From positions 1-64,000 of the forward strand of contig NZ_JAUCZG010000012.1 in the NCBI RefSeq assembly GCF_030373225.1: a DNA stretch of 64,000 bases. The letters are read 5' to 3'. Both the position numbers and the translations under genes were made by a program. Shown here piece by piece: positions 51,381-59,873 of the stretch (positions are counted from its first letter, which is position 1; every line of letters begins with the position of its first letter). The notes below the pieces were generated by a model. That model saw nothing but the letters and a program-made list of their open reading frames with translations. It made no database searches and had not been told where the DNA came from. Source of the DNA: Hydrogenophaga sp. (GTDB lineage: Bacteria; Pseudomonadota; Gammaproteobacteria; Burkholderiales; Burkholderiaceae_C).

Positions 51381-52301
51381 TCAAACTGCTGGCGGGTGAA
51401 CAGGAGCCACCCCCTCCGCGCTCACATCGATGCATCGCGCCGGCACGAATGACGCCTGCTCGTTCTTGTCGTGGTAGCCGAGTGGATTGGCGACGATGCG
51501 GCATCGCCCCACCTGCACGTCGGTCGGGCAATGCAGGTGACCGTGCAGCCAGAAGTCGGCGTGCGAAAGCAAATCGTCCAGGCCGTTGCAAAAGCCCGCC
51601 GTGCCCGGCGTCATGCCGTAGCGCGGGTCCATGCTGTGCAACGTGGGCGCGAAGTGGGTGACGACCACCGTGGGCCCGTCAAACGGTTCGGCCAGCGCAG
51701 CGCGCAGCCAGTGCTGGCAGTCCAGAGCCAGCGAGCGCATGGCTTCGGCGTCGAACAGCCGCCCGTTGCGCTGGCTGGCCATCGTCTGCAGATAGTGATT
51801 GGCCGCGCGAAAGGCCTTCTCGCGCTGGCGCAGGCGGTGCGTCAGAGGGTCGGGTGCGCGCTTCAAGGCCACCGCACCGGCGCGGCTGTGCCGCGCGGGC
51901 GTGGGCGTCGGGGCATGGTCGGCCAGGGCATCGAAATCACTCCAGAGGGTGGTGCCGATGAGGCGAACGCCGTGCGTCTGGAGGCTTTCCCGCTCCAGCC
52001 ACTGGATGCCGAGGCGTTCGCAAGCCTTCCGCAACGCGGCGTGGGTCTCGTCCACGTCCAGCGCGTCGTACTCGTGGTTGCCCGGAACAAAGACCACCGG
52101 CACCGGCCAGCCGGCGTGACCCGGCAACGGGGAAAACCGCTGCAGACCCCAGTCGGGCTCGTTCATCACGCTGCCGTCCCGGCGGGTCTGGTAGGAGCCG
52201 ATGTCACCGGCGAGCACCAGCAGATCGGCCTCGGGCGCCGGGACCGCGACGAATCCGGGATTGGCTTCCAGGTGCAGGTCGCTGAGCAGTTGGATCTTCA
52301 T
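51381..52301 (-). CDS. Calcineurin-like metallophosphoesterase
   Basis: A 306-residue cytoplasmic enzyme. All five family motifs occur in order: SDLHLE (Asp8, His10), GDIGSY, GNHEYD, VTHFAPT and HGHLH. The substrate is unknown and could be a nucleotide or phosphodiester. The start at 52301 gives KIQLLSDLHL at the N-terminus, the usual first strand. It stands 24 bases after the LysR gene in the same direction and may share its transcript. Confidence 0.92.
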   Translation of the reverse strand: MKIQLLSDLHLEANPGFVAVPAPEADLLVLAGDIGSYQTRRDGSVMNEPDWGLQRFSPLPGHAGWPVPVVFVPGNHEYDALDVDETHAALRKACERLGIQWLERESLQTHGVRLIGTTLWSDFDALADHAPTPTPARHSRAGAVALKRAPDPLTHRLRQREKAFRAANHYLQTMASQRNGRLFDAEAMRSLALDCQHWLRAALAEPFDGPTVVVTHFAPTLHSMDPRYGMTPGTAGFCNGLDDLLSHADFWLHGHLHCPTDVQVGRCRIVANPLGYHDKNEQASFVPARCIDVSAEGVAPVHPPAV

Positions 52302-52324
52302 GCGGGCATTGTCGGCCAGCCCTG

Positions 52325-53341
52325 TCAAACGGAATCTGGCGGCTTGCGTGTTCGGCGCCGGGACGGTTTGGAAGCGGAGGATTCGGCACTGCGGAACCCG
52401 ACCGCCGACGCCCGTTCCACCACCTGGCGCAACCAGCGGTGGCCACTGCTGTGGGTCGCCTGGCGGTGCCACAGCGCGTCCACATGCACGGCGGGCACCG
52501 GCAGGGGCAGGTCCAGCAGGGCCAGTTCGTGCTCGATCCCGGTGGCGCCGACGAAGTGGCGTGGCAGCACGGTGAGCAAGTCGGTGGTGGCCACCACACG
52601 GCCGGCGGTGAAGAACTGGTTGACCGTGAGCACGACGCGCCGCTGTCGCGAGAGCGCGGCCAGCGACTCGTCCACGAAACCGAACGGCCGCCCGGAGAAG
52701 CTCACCAGCAGGTGGCGTGCGTCGCAGTAGGCGTCCAGGGTCAGCGGCTGCCCGGCCAGGGGATGGCCCTTGCGCATGACCACCACGTACTCGCCGTCGT
52801 ACAGGCGCTGATGCAGGAACTGCGGGTTGTTCTCCTGCAGGTGCAAGGCGCCGAGTTCGGCGAGCACGCCCGGAAAATGCCCGATGGCCAGGTCGGCCGA
52901 GCCGTCTTCGAGCAGACCGCGTGGATCGCGCGTCGTGAGCGGCACCACCCGCAGGTTCACACCGGGCGCCTCGGTTTCGAAAATGTCGATCAGGCCGGGC
53001 ACCAGCTTGGCGGCCGTGGCGTCCGCCATCGCCAGCACGAATGCGTTGTGGGCGCTCAGCGGGTCGAAGGTGCCCGGCGCCAGCGACTCTCGCAGCAGGT
53101 GCAGCGCGTCCCGAACGGATGGCCACAGGCTCAATGCCAGCGGCGTGGGCTCCACGCCATAGCCCGACCGGCGCACCAGATCGTCGCCAACCACCTCGCG
53201 CAGGCGACGCAGGGCGTTGCTCACCGCCGGCTGCGTCATCGAGAGACTGTGGGCGGCCCGGGTGAGGTTTCGCTCGGTCATCACCTCGTCGAACACACGC
53301 AGCAGGTTCAGGTCGAGGTTGCGGAAGTTCAGGCTATTCAT
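52325..53341 (-). CDS. LysR-type regulator (NodD-like)
   Basis: A 338-residue regulator with the winged helix FDEVMTERNLTRAAHSLSMT and QPAVSNALRRLRE near the N-terminus. The first residues NSLNFRNLDLNLL are typical of the NodD/SyrM-like branch. An in-frame GTG lies one codon before the ATG at 53341; ATG was chosen. It has a dyad just upstream and is divergent from a membrane protein gene. The effector is unknown. Confidence 0.88.
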   Translation of the reverse strand: MNSLNFRNLDLNLLRVFDEVMTERNLTRAAHSLSMTQPAVSNALRRLREVVGDDLVRRSGYGVEPTPLALSLWPSVRDALHLLRESLAPGTFDPLSAHNAFVLAMADATAAKLVPGLIDIFETEAPGVNLRVVPLTTRDPRGLLEDGSADLAIGHFPGVLAELGALHLQENNPQFLHQRLYDGEYVVVMRKGHPLAGQPLTLDAYCDARHLLVSFSGRPFGFVDESLAALSRQRRVVLTVNQFFTAGRVVATTDLLTVLPRHFVGATGIEHELALLDLPLPVPAVHVDALWHRQATHSSGHRWLRQVVERASAVGFRSAESSASKPSRRRTRKPPDSV

Positions 53342-53346
53342 CACCC

Positions 53347-53365
53347 TGATGAATGTAAGACATCA
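53347..53365. promoter_or_regulatory. Candidate LysR operator (TGATG-N9-CATCA)
   Basis: TGATG and CATCA are separated by nine bases, a dyad of the LysR type, directly before the LysR start and 81 bases from the divergent gene. Too short to be certain. Confidence 0.45.
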
Positions 53366-53445
53366 CAAAGATAAATTGGCGTGAAATGCGGGTTAACCCT
53401 AGTATTGCGTGGTCCAAAAGACATTCTTTCCTTCAGGAGCCCGCC

Positions 53446-53988
53446 ATGAGCACCCTCGCATCCAACCCCACTGTTTCCATTGGCCTCGGCCGCACCTCCC
53501 CGGCTGGCCGCCAGCCGCGCCGAGCCGACAGCTCGCGTGGCCTGGCCGCCCTGTTGCTCGCCGCTGTGGTGGCCGCCATGGTCATCCTTGCCGACCGCCT
53601 GATCAGCACCTGGGCCGATGGGCATCTCTTCCTGGCCTGGGTGTTGCTGTGGGTGGTGGTGTTCGCCGGTCTGGCGCTGTTTGCCGACTCGGCCCGCCGC
53701 CTCGCCCGTCGCGGCATCGTGGTGCTGGACAGCTGGTCGCAGTCGCTGGCCGAGGCGCGTGCCGAAACCCGCCTGTGGGAAATGGCCCGTCACGACCCGC
53801 GTCTGATGGGCGAGTTGACGCTGGCCCGCACCCGCGCCGAAGCGGACGAGCCCGCCGGCACCTTCGACACCGCGCTCGCTCCGCTGGGCCTGCCAGTGGC
53901 GTCCGGCGCCGCGGCACCGACCGCATCTTATTGGGAGCGTCTGGGCCAGGCCCGCGCCGCGCGCCACATGCACAACCACTACCTCTGA
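53446..53988 (+). CDS. Two-helix inner-membrane protein of unknown function
   Basis: A 180-residue protein with two transmembrane segments (about 31-50 and 60-80: GLAALLLAAVVAAMVILAD and LFLAWVLLWVVVFAGLALF). A cytoplasmic or periplasmic helical tail with charged residues (AEARAETRLWEMARHD) follows. CAGGAG precedes the ATG by 6 bases. Its divergence from a LysR gene suggests regulation by it. No family recognised. Confidence 0.75.
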   Translation: MSTLASNPTVSIGLGRTSPAGRQPRRADSSRGLAALLLAAVVAAMVILADRLISTWADGHLFLAWVLLWVVVFAGLALFADSARRLARRGIVVLDSWSQSLAEARAETRLWEMARHDPRLMGELTLARTRAEADEPAGTFDTALAPLGLPVASGAAAPTASYWERLGQARAARHMHNHYL

Positions 53989-54011
53989 ACGCCCGTTTGC
54001 CGGGCGCCCAC

Positions 54012-54043
54012 AAAAAAGCCACCGGGTGCGGTGGCTTTTTTTT
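54012..54043. terminator. Bidirectional terminator
   Basis: AAAAAA, GCCACC-GGGTGC-GGTGGC, TTTTTTTT. It lies between the membrane-protein gene and pckG, which converge, so it serves both. Confidence 0.95.
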
Positions 54044-54118
54044 CGTCCGGGCTTCTTGGCCCGGGGTGCGGCGGTGGGTGGCAGATCGTGCCGCCCGACC
54101 GTGTCGGGGCCGGCGGCC

Positions 54119-55975
54119 TCAGGCGGCCAGGCGCTTCTCGATCTTCGTTTTTGTCTCCTCGAGTTCCCTTGGCAAATGGTGGGCGAGCTGGGTGAACAGC
54201 TCGCTGTGCAGCGCAAGCTCCGTGCTCCATGCTGCGCGGTCGATGTGTGTGACCGTCCGGTACTGTTCGGCCGAGAAATTCAGGCCGTCCCAGTGGATGT
54301 CTTCAAAACGCGGGCTCACGCCAAAGGCGTGTTCGACACCCTGGCCGCGACCTTCGAGGCGGTCGATCATCCACTTGAGCACGCGCATGTTTTCGCCGAA
54401 ACCGGGCCAGACGAACTTGCCCGCCTCGTCCTTGCGGAACCAGTTGACGCAGAAGATGCCCGGTAGTTTGGCGCCCTGGGCTTGCAGTTTCGCGCCCATG
54501 TCCAGCCAGTGCTGGAAGTAGTCGCTCATGTTGTAGCCGGTGAAAGGCAACATGGCGAACGGGTCGCGGCGCACCACGCCTTGCGCGCCGAAGGCGGCAG
54601 CGGTGGTCTCGGAACCCATGGTGGCGGCCATGTACACGCCTTCGGTCCAGTCGCGGGCTTCGGTCACCAGTGGCACGGTGGTCGAGCGGCGTCCGCCGAA
54701 GATGAAGGCATCGATCGCCACGCCGGCGGGGTCGTCCCAGGCCGCATCGAGCGCCGGATTGTTGGTCGCGGCCACGGTGAAACGGGCGTTCGGGTGCGCA
54801 GCCTTGGCGCCTGTTTCCCTGGCGATCTGCGGCGTCCAGTCCTTGCCTTGCCAGTCGATGGCGTGCGCCGGTGCATCGCTCATGCCTTCCCACCACACGT
54901 CGCCGTCGTCGGTCAGGGCCACGTTGGTGAAGATCACGTCGCGGTCCAGGCTGGCCATGCAGTTGGGGTTGGTCAGGGTGTTGGTGCCCGGGGCCACGCC
55001 GAAGTAGCCCGCTTCCGGGTTGATCGCATAGAGGCGGCCGTCGGCGTGCGGCTTGATCCAGGCGATGTCGTCGCCGATGGTGGTGACCTTCCAGCCCTCG
55101 AAGCCCTTGGGCGGGATCAGCATGGCGAAGTTGGTCTTGCCGCAGGCGCTCGGGAAGGCCGCAGCCACGTGGTACTTCCGGCCTTCAGGGTTGGTCACGC
55201 CCAGGATGAGCATGTGTTCTGCCAGCCAGCCCTGTTGTTTGCCCATGGTGGAGGCGATGCGCAGCGCGAAGCACTTCTTGCCCAGCAGCGCGTTGCCGCC
55301 GTAGCCCGAGCCATAGCTCCAGATCTCGCGGGTTTCAGGGTAGTGGACGATGTACTTGGTGGTCGGGTTGCAGGGCCAGCCGGTCTGGTCGGTTTCGCCC
55401 GCAGCCAGTGGCGCGCCCACGGTGTGCACGCAGGGCACGAACTCGCCGTCGGTGCCCAGCACGTCGAACACGGCCTTGCCCATGCGCGTCATCAGCTTCA
55501 TGTTGACGGCGACATAGGCGCTGTCGGTGAGCTCGATGCCGATGTGGGCGATCGGGCTGCCGAGCGGGCCCATGCTGAAGGGCACCACGTACATGGTGCG
55601 CCCGCGCATGCATCCGTCAAACAGCGGCTGCAGCGTGGCGCGCATCTCGGCCGGTGCCTTCCAGTTGTTGGTCGGGCCGGCGTCTTCCTGCTGCTCGCTG
55701 CAGATGAAGGTGCGGTCTTCCACACGGGCCACGTCCGACGGGTCGGAGCAGGCCAGAAAGCTGTTGGGCCGCTTCACCGGGTCGAGCCGCTTCATCGTGC
55801 CGGCGCTCACCAGCAGTTCGCACAGGCGCGCGTATTCCTCGTCGCTGCCGTCGCACCAGAGCACGTTGTCGGGCTTGCACAGGGCCACCATGTCGGCCAC
55901 CCAGGCGATCAGTCGGGCATTTCTGACATGGGAAGGGGTGTTGAGGGTCAGTCCCTGCATCACGGGAGAGTTCAT
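54119..55975 (-). CDS. pckG: Phosphoenolpyruvate carboxykinase (GTP)
   Basis: Converts oxaloacetate and GTP to phosphoenolpyruvate, CO2 and GDP, the committed step of gluconeogenesis. The 618 residues contain the kinase P-loop [13 protein letters not shown] (with the reactive-cysteine loop of the GTP class), [20 protein letters not shown] and RRSTTVPLV. Length and these motifs fit the GTP-dependent class rather than the ATP class. GGAG precedes the ATG. The leader upstream is strongly structured. Confidence 0.96.
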   Translation of the reverse strand: MNSPVMQGLTLNTPSHVRNARLIAWVADMVALCKPDNVLWCDGSDEEYARLCELLVSAGTMKRLDPVKRPNSFLACSDPSDVARVEDRTFICSEQQEDAGPTNNWKAPAEMRATLQPLFDGCMRGRTMYVVPFSMGPLGSPIAHIGIELTDSAYVAVNMKLMTRMGKAVFDVLGTDGEFVPCVHTVGAPLAAGETDQTGWPCNPTTKYIVHYPETREIWSYGSGYGGNALLGKKCFALRIASTMGKQQGWLAEHMLILGVTNPEGRKYHVAAAFPSACGKTNFAMLIPPKGFEGWKVTTIGDDIAWIKPHADGRLYAINPEAGYFGVAPGTNTLTNPNCMASLDRDVIFTNVALTDDGDVWWEGMSDAPAHAIDWQGKDWTPQIARETGAKAAHPNARFTVAATNNPALDAAWDDPAGVAIDAFIFGGRRSTTVPLVTEARDWTEGVYMAATMGSETTAAAFGAQGVVRRDPFAMLPFTGYNMSDYFQHWLDMGAKLQAQGAKLPGIFCVNWFRKDEAGKFVWPGFGENMRVLKWMIDRLEGRGQGVEHAFGVSPRFEDIHWDGLNFSAEQYRTVTHIDRAAWSTELALHSELFTQLAHHLPRELEETKTKIEKRLAA

Positions 55976-56017
55976 GGGAAGGCTCCAGAAGTTGATAACC
56001 GGTGCGCACCAGAGACG

Positions 56018-56061
56018 CCGACAGCCGCGGGCTGCAGGGCATGCAGCAGGGCGGCTGTCGG
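56018..56061 (-). promoter_or_regulatory. Long hairpin in the pckG 5' leader
   Basis: CCGACAGCCGC (56018-56028) and GCGGCTGTCGG (56051-56061) are perfectly complementary over 11 bases, with an inner stem CTGCA/TGCAG in the loop. It lies 43-86 bases upstream of pckG's start, within the likely untranslated leader. No T-run follows, so a terminator is not indicated. A role in mRNA stability or control is possible. Confidence 0.6.
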
Positions 56062-56207
56062 GTGTCCCTTGTGCTTGAAAGGGGTGGTCGGCGCGGTGGG
56101 CTCAACAGCGGTTGGCGCTGGTCAGCCAGAGGACAAGGGGCGGGTTGGTGTGCCCGCGGCTCGGTCCGTGTGTCGTCCTTGCTCCGATTTTATGAAACCG
56201 GGCGCCG

Positions 56208-56224
56208 GGTTACGAACTGGTTAC
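56208..56224. promoter_or_regulatory. GGTTAC direct repeats upstream of pckG
   Basis: GGTTAC at 56208-56213 and 56219-56224 are 11 bases apart, one helical turn, and lie near the expected leftward promoter, where TAAAAT (read leftward) around 56190 is a -10 candidate. They are a possible activator or repressor site. No known motif was recognised. The rest of the gap (55976-56336) shows no gene. Confidence 0.45.
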
Positions 56225-56279
56225 ATGCAAAACCCGCATAACGTGATGCATTAAACGGTCTGGGCCTGCACGGGCCGCC

Positions 56280-56316
56280 AAACAAAACGGCCGAACGCCC
56301 CCGGGGCGTTCGGCCG
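56280..56316 (-). terminator. Hairpin terminator for the 47-residue membrane protein gene
   Basis: CGGCCGAACGCCC pairs with GGGCGTTCGGCCG over 13 bases around a 3-base loop. Read leftward it is followed by TTTTGTTT. It lies 20 bases after the small gene's stop. Confidence 0.9.
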
Positions 56317-56336
56317 TCGGGCCGGTGCCGGGTGCG

Positions 56337-56480
56337 TCAGGCCATGAAAACGGCGATGAAGGCCAGCAGGAACATCAGCACGCCGCCGGCCACCGGCAGC
56401 ACCACGGGCATGAAAGGAACGATGGACTCGACCATGTCCTGGGGTTGGTCGCTGGGGGTGTGGGCGTCGTGGTGGTCCAT
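56337..56480 (-). CDS. 47-residue single-helix membrane protein
   Basis: A short frame reading M-D-H-H-D-A-H-T, then a proline/acidic stretch, then one hydrophobic helix (VVLPVAGGVLMFLLAFIAVF) ending at F-M-A. AGGA stands about 8 bases before the ATG, and a strong terminator follows, supporting a real gene. The His-rich N-terminus and single helix resemble small accessory subunits of membrane complexes, but I cannot name the family. Confidence 0.75.
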   Translation of the reverse strand: MDHHDAHTPSDQPQDMVESIVPFMPVVLPVAGGVLMFLLAFIAVFMA

Positions 56481-56530
56481 GTTTTGGGTCCTGCGGAAGA
56501 TGAAACTGGCGGGATTTTAAGGCAGTCGCC

Positions 56531-56959
56531 TCACAGCAGGGCGTACGTGGTGCTGGCGCGGCACACGCTGCGCCCGTCGGTGGCACCGGCGATGTCGATT
56601 TCGCCGAACACCAGGTTCTTGCCCGCCCGCACCACCCGGGCGGTGACGCGGGCGTCCTGGCCCGACAGCGGTTTGAGGAAGCTGGTGTTGAGCTGCACGG
56701 TGGTCATGGGACGCTGATCACCGAGCTGGGTCACGATGGCCAGCACCATGGCGGTGTCGGCGGCCGACATCATGGCCTGGCCGCACAACATGCCGCCCAC
56801 GCGCGCGAGTTGGTCGTTCTGCGGCAAACGCAGCGTGACCACGCCGTCGGCAAACGACTCGACCTGCAGCCCGAGCGCCTGCACCCAGGGCGCGAACCAG
56901 GCCGTGAGCAGGCCTTGCAGCGATTCCACCGAAACAGGGGCGGGCGTTTGTTGACCCAT
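56531..56959 (-). CDS. PaaI-type hotdog-fold thioesterase
   Basis: A 142-residue hotdog-fold protein likely hydrolysing an acyl- or aryl-CoA. GGMLCGQAMMSAADTAM corresponds to the family's active-site region and MTTVQLNTSFLKPL to the long strand, with C-terminal strands following. Its ATG directly abuts the stop of the upstream channel gene, so they are co-transcribed, an odd pairing. The substrate is unknown. Confidence 0.86.
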   Translation of the reverse strand: MGQQTPAPVSVESLQGLLTAWFAPWVQALGLQVESFADGVVTLRLPQNDQLARVGGMLCGQAMMSAADTAMVLAIVTQLGDQRPMTTVQLNTSFLKPLSGQDARVTARVVRAGKNLVFGEIDIAGATDGRSVCRASTTYALL

Positions 56960-58420
56960 TCAATCCTCCTTGCGCCAGCGCGCGAGCCAGTGGTCCATGA
57001 GTTTGCCGGCTGCTTCCCGCCCACCCAGGCCGAACGACAGCGCAAACGCCACCGCCACCGCGCCCAGTGTGAGCCCGAAGGCCAGATTGACGATGTCGTC
57101 GGCGATGCCCATGGCACGCAGGCCCATGGCGATCACCAGCGCCAGGATGGCATAGCGGCCGACGCGCGCCAGTCCCTGGGTGCCGGCGCCGCTGGCACGG
57201 TCGATGGCGTCGTGCGCCACGTTGGCCAGCCAGAAGCCGATCACCAGAATGGCCGAACCGAGCAGGATGTCGCCCCCGAAGCGGATGAAGCTGGCGACCA
57301 TGTCGCTGACCTGGCCGAACCCGAGTTGTGCCGCTGCTTCGACCGTCGCAAAGAGCATGGCGAAGAACAGCACCACCCGGCCAACCAGCCGGGACGCGCT
57401 GGTGTTCTCGAACGCATGGGCCAGCTGGACGCGGGCCGGCAGGGTGTCGAAACCCAGCGCGGCGAGCAGGCTGGTCAGCAACTGGCTGGCGAAGCTGGCG
57501 ACCAGCCAGGTGACGACCAGGATCAAGCCGGCCGCCACGATGTTGGGCACGGCCTGCATCAGGCGCGACAGCATGTCGGTGGCTGGCCGGGAGATGGCCT
57601 CGATCTTCAGCGCATCGAGCGCTGCGATCAGCGATGGCAGGAACACGGCCATGAACACCAGCAGGCCGATCACGCTGGACAGCTGCACCGTGCCGGCCAG
57701 ACCCGCGCGGCTGCCGAGCCAGTCGATGCCGGCGGTGCGGCTGAGGTGGGTGCTGAGTTTGCGCAGCACGGTGGCCACGATCCAGCCGACACCACCGATC
57801 ACGAAGGCGGCCACCGCGTTGGGCAGCATGTCCAGGGTCTTGGTCACCATGCCGCGCAACGGGTCGAGCAGGCCCTCGAGTTGCAGCGCACCCAGGATCG
57901 CGGGCACGAACAGCAGGATCACCAGCCAGAACAGCGCTCCTGCGAGACCTTCGCCGAGGGGCGCCATGTCGGCGTGTTCGGACAGTTTTTCATCGAGCGT
58001 GGTCTTGTCCAGCAGTTTTTGCGCGACGGCGCGCACCACGCTGGCCACCAGCCAGCCCACCAGCGCCAGCACCAGGCCCCCCAACAGGCGGGGCGCGTAT
58101 TCAAAGAGCTGTGTGGTGAAGGCCGAAAAAGGACCGGAGACGATCGCCAGGTCCAGGGAATTGAACACCGCAACGAGGGTGAGCAGGATCACCACCCAGA
58201 ACAGGCCGAGCGCGACCGCGCCCTCGATGTCCACCCCCGTGCCGGTGAGTTTGCCGAAGCGGTGGTTCACGCCGACAAAGCCCAGGCTCTTGCGCGTGGC
58301 CGCCCGCACCAGCACGGCGATCAGCCAGCCCAGGATGAAGATCGCAAGCGCGCCGAGCAACTGGGGGATGTGGGTGCCCAGGTTGTTCTGCAGCGAGTCC
58401 CACAAGGCATTGGTGTTCAT
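56960..58420 (-). CDS. Mechanosensitive-channel-like membrane protein with helix repeats
   Basis: A 486-residue inner-membrane protein with many helices. Repeats resembling the conserved TM helix of MscS-like proteins occur (GALAIFILGWLIAVLVRAAT near 23-45, GGLVLALVGWLVASVVRAV, VVTWLVASFASQLL and so on), each with a glycine-rich turn and charged residues after. It lacks an obvious C-terminal MscS cytoplasmic vestibule, so ion-channel function is inferred only from the helix pattern. Followed immediately by the thioesterase gene. Confidence 0.75.
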   Translation of the reverse strand: MNTNALWDSLQNNLGTHIPQLLGALAIFILGWLIAVLVRAATRKSLGFVGVNHRFGKLTGTGVDIEGAVALGLFWVVILLTLVAVFNSLDLAIVSGPFSAFTTQLFEYAPRLLGGLVLALVGWLVASVVRAVAQKLLDKTTLDEKLSEHADMAPLGEGLAGALFWLVILLFVPAILGALQLEGLLDPLRGMVTKTLDMLPNAVAAFVIGGVGWIVATVLRKLSTHLSRTAGIDWLGSRAGLAGTVQLSSVIGLLVFMAVFLPSLIAALDALKIEAISRPATDMLSRLMQAVPNIVAAGLILVVTWLVASFASQLLTSLLAALGFDTLPARVQLAHAFENTSASRLVGRVVLFFAMLFATVEAAAQLGFGQVSDMVASFIRFGGDILLGSAILVIGFWLANVAHDAIDRASGAGTQGLARVGRYAILALVIAMGLRAMGIADDIVNLAFGLTLGAVAVAFALSFGLGGREAAGKLMDHWLARWRKED

Positions 58421-58503
58421 GGCGTTGCTCCGGTTCGTGAGTCGGGACCGAACCCATGATGCAGAGCCCTCCGGCCAGCGTCAACCTCGACCGGGCCGCG
58501 ATG

Positions 58504-59703
58504 TCAGAGCAGCGACGTGTCGAAACCGGCTTGCTGCAGACGCTCGATCACCTGCGCGATGTGCTCCCGCCCACGCGTTTGCAGCACCAGTTCGATGGCG
58601 ACGTTCTGCGCCGCGAGCAGGGTGAAGGCGCGCTGGTGGTGCACCTCGTCGATGTTGGCGCCGGCGTCGGCCACCGTGGCCGTGATGCGGGCAAGGTTGC
58701 CCGGCACGTCGCGCGCATTGACCTGGATGCGCGCCAGCCGGCCCGCGCGCACCATGCCGCGCTCGATGATGGAGGCCAGCAACAGCGGGTCGATGTTGCC
58801 GCCGCACAGCACCAGCCCCACGCGTTGGCCGGCAAAGCGCTGCGGATGCCGGATGAGCGCGGCCAGGCCGGCGGCCCCCGCGCCTTCGACCAGGGTTTTC
58901 TCGATCTCCAGCAGCATCACGATGGCCTGTTCGATGTCACCCTCGTCGACGAGCAACAGGTCGTCCACCTTGTGGCGCACGATCGCTTCGGTGATCACGC
59001 CGGGCGTGCCCACGGCAATGCCTTCGGCAATCGTGCTGGTGCCCTGGGGCAGGTGGGTGCCCTTGATCGCATTGAACATGGCGGGAAAACGCTCGGTCTG
59101 CACGCCGATGATCTGGATGTCCGGGCGGATCGCCTTGGCGGCGGTGGCCATGCCGGCGATGAGGCCGCCGCCGCCGATGGCCACCACCAGCGTGTCGAGG
59201 TCGGGTTGCACGCGCAGCATCTCCAGCGCGACCGTGCCCTGGCCCGCCACGATGTCTTCGTCGTCGTACGGGTGCACGAACACCAGACCCTGCCGTTGCG
59301 CCAGTTCGTGCGCATGGGCACGGGATTCATCGAGCGTGTCGCCGTGCAGCACCACCTCGGCGCCGAAGCCGCGCGTGCGCTCCACCTTCACACCGGGCGT
59401 GAAGCGCGGCATGACGATCACCGCGCGCAGACCCAGGCGCTGGGCGTGGTACGCCACGCCCTGGGCATGGTTGCCTGCGCTCATGGCGACCACACCGCGC
59501 GCCCGCTCGTCGGTGCCCAGCTGGGCCAGCTTGTTGCAGGCACCGCGTTCCTTGAACGAAGCGGTGTACTGGAGGTTCTCGAACTTCAGGAACACCTGGC
59601 AGCCCGTGAGCTGCGAAATGGTCCGCGATTCGACGAAGGGCGTGTCCAGCACCTGCCCGGTGAGACGGGCGGCGGCGGCTTGAATGTCTTTGAGTTCCAG
59701 CAT
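58504..59703 (-). CDS. ilvA: Threonine dehydratase with C-terminal ACT-like domain
   Basis: PLP enzyme deaminating threonine (or serine) to 2-oxobutyrate. The 399 residues show the cofactor Lys51 in YTASFKERGA, MSAGNHAQGVAYHAQRLG and the PLP phosphate loop VAIGGGGLIAG. The C-terminal quarter is an ACT-like domain (from about 325). The length is closer to the catabolic-type enzyme with one ACT than to the long IlvA, so the symbol is provisional. The start at 59703 was chosen as the family N-terminus; the frame runs further upstream. Confidence 0.85.
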   Translation of the reverse strand: MLELKDIQAAAARLTGQVLDTPFVESRTISQLTGCQVFLKFENLQYTASFKERGACNKLAQLGTDERARGVVAMSAGNHAQGVAYHAQRLGLRAVIVMPRFTPGVKVERTRGFGAEVVLHGDTLDESRAHAHELAQRQGLVFVHPYDDEDIVAGQGTVALEMLRVQPDLDTLVVAIGGGGLIAGMATAAKAIRPDIQIIGVQTERFPAMFNAIKGTHLPQGTSTIAEGIAVGTPGVITEAIVRHKVDDLLLVDEGDIEQAIVMLLEIEKTLVEGAGAAGLAALIRHPQRFAGQRVGLVLCGGNIDPLLLASIIERGMVRAGRLARIQVNARDVPGNLARITATVADAGANIDEVHHQRAFTLLAAQNVAIELVLQTRGREHIAQVIERLQQAGFDTSLL

Positions 59704-59873
59704 CGCGAGATTGTGAACCGGCGCAGCGTGCGCCGCGCTTCCATAAAGCCGGACAAATCCCACAAACACGCTTCATCACTCGCTTCCATGATTGATCAAG
59801 CTGGGTTATGGTCCATTTGAATGCCGGATGTCCCGGCACGGCGTCACTGGAAGCACGTTCTGGAGGGGTCTGG

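Noticed and set aside
51381-53126. Metallophosphoesterase fused to an N-terminal extension
   Set aside because: The extension is the LysR gene read in another frame. The enzyme's own start gives the usual SDLHLE N-terminus.
59740-59830. Promoter TTCCAT-N17-TATGGT before the tandem-AAA gene
   Set aside because: The spacing fits but both hexamers are poor matches, so I do not report it as a feature.
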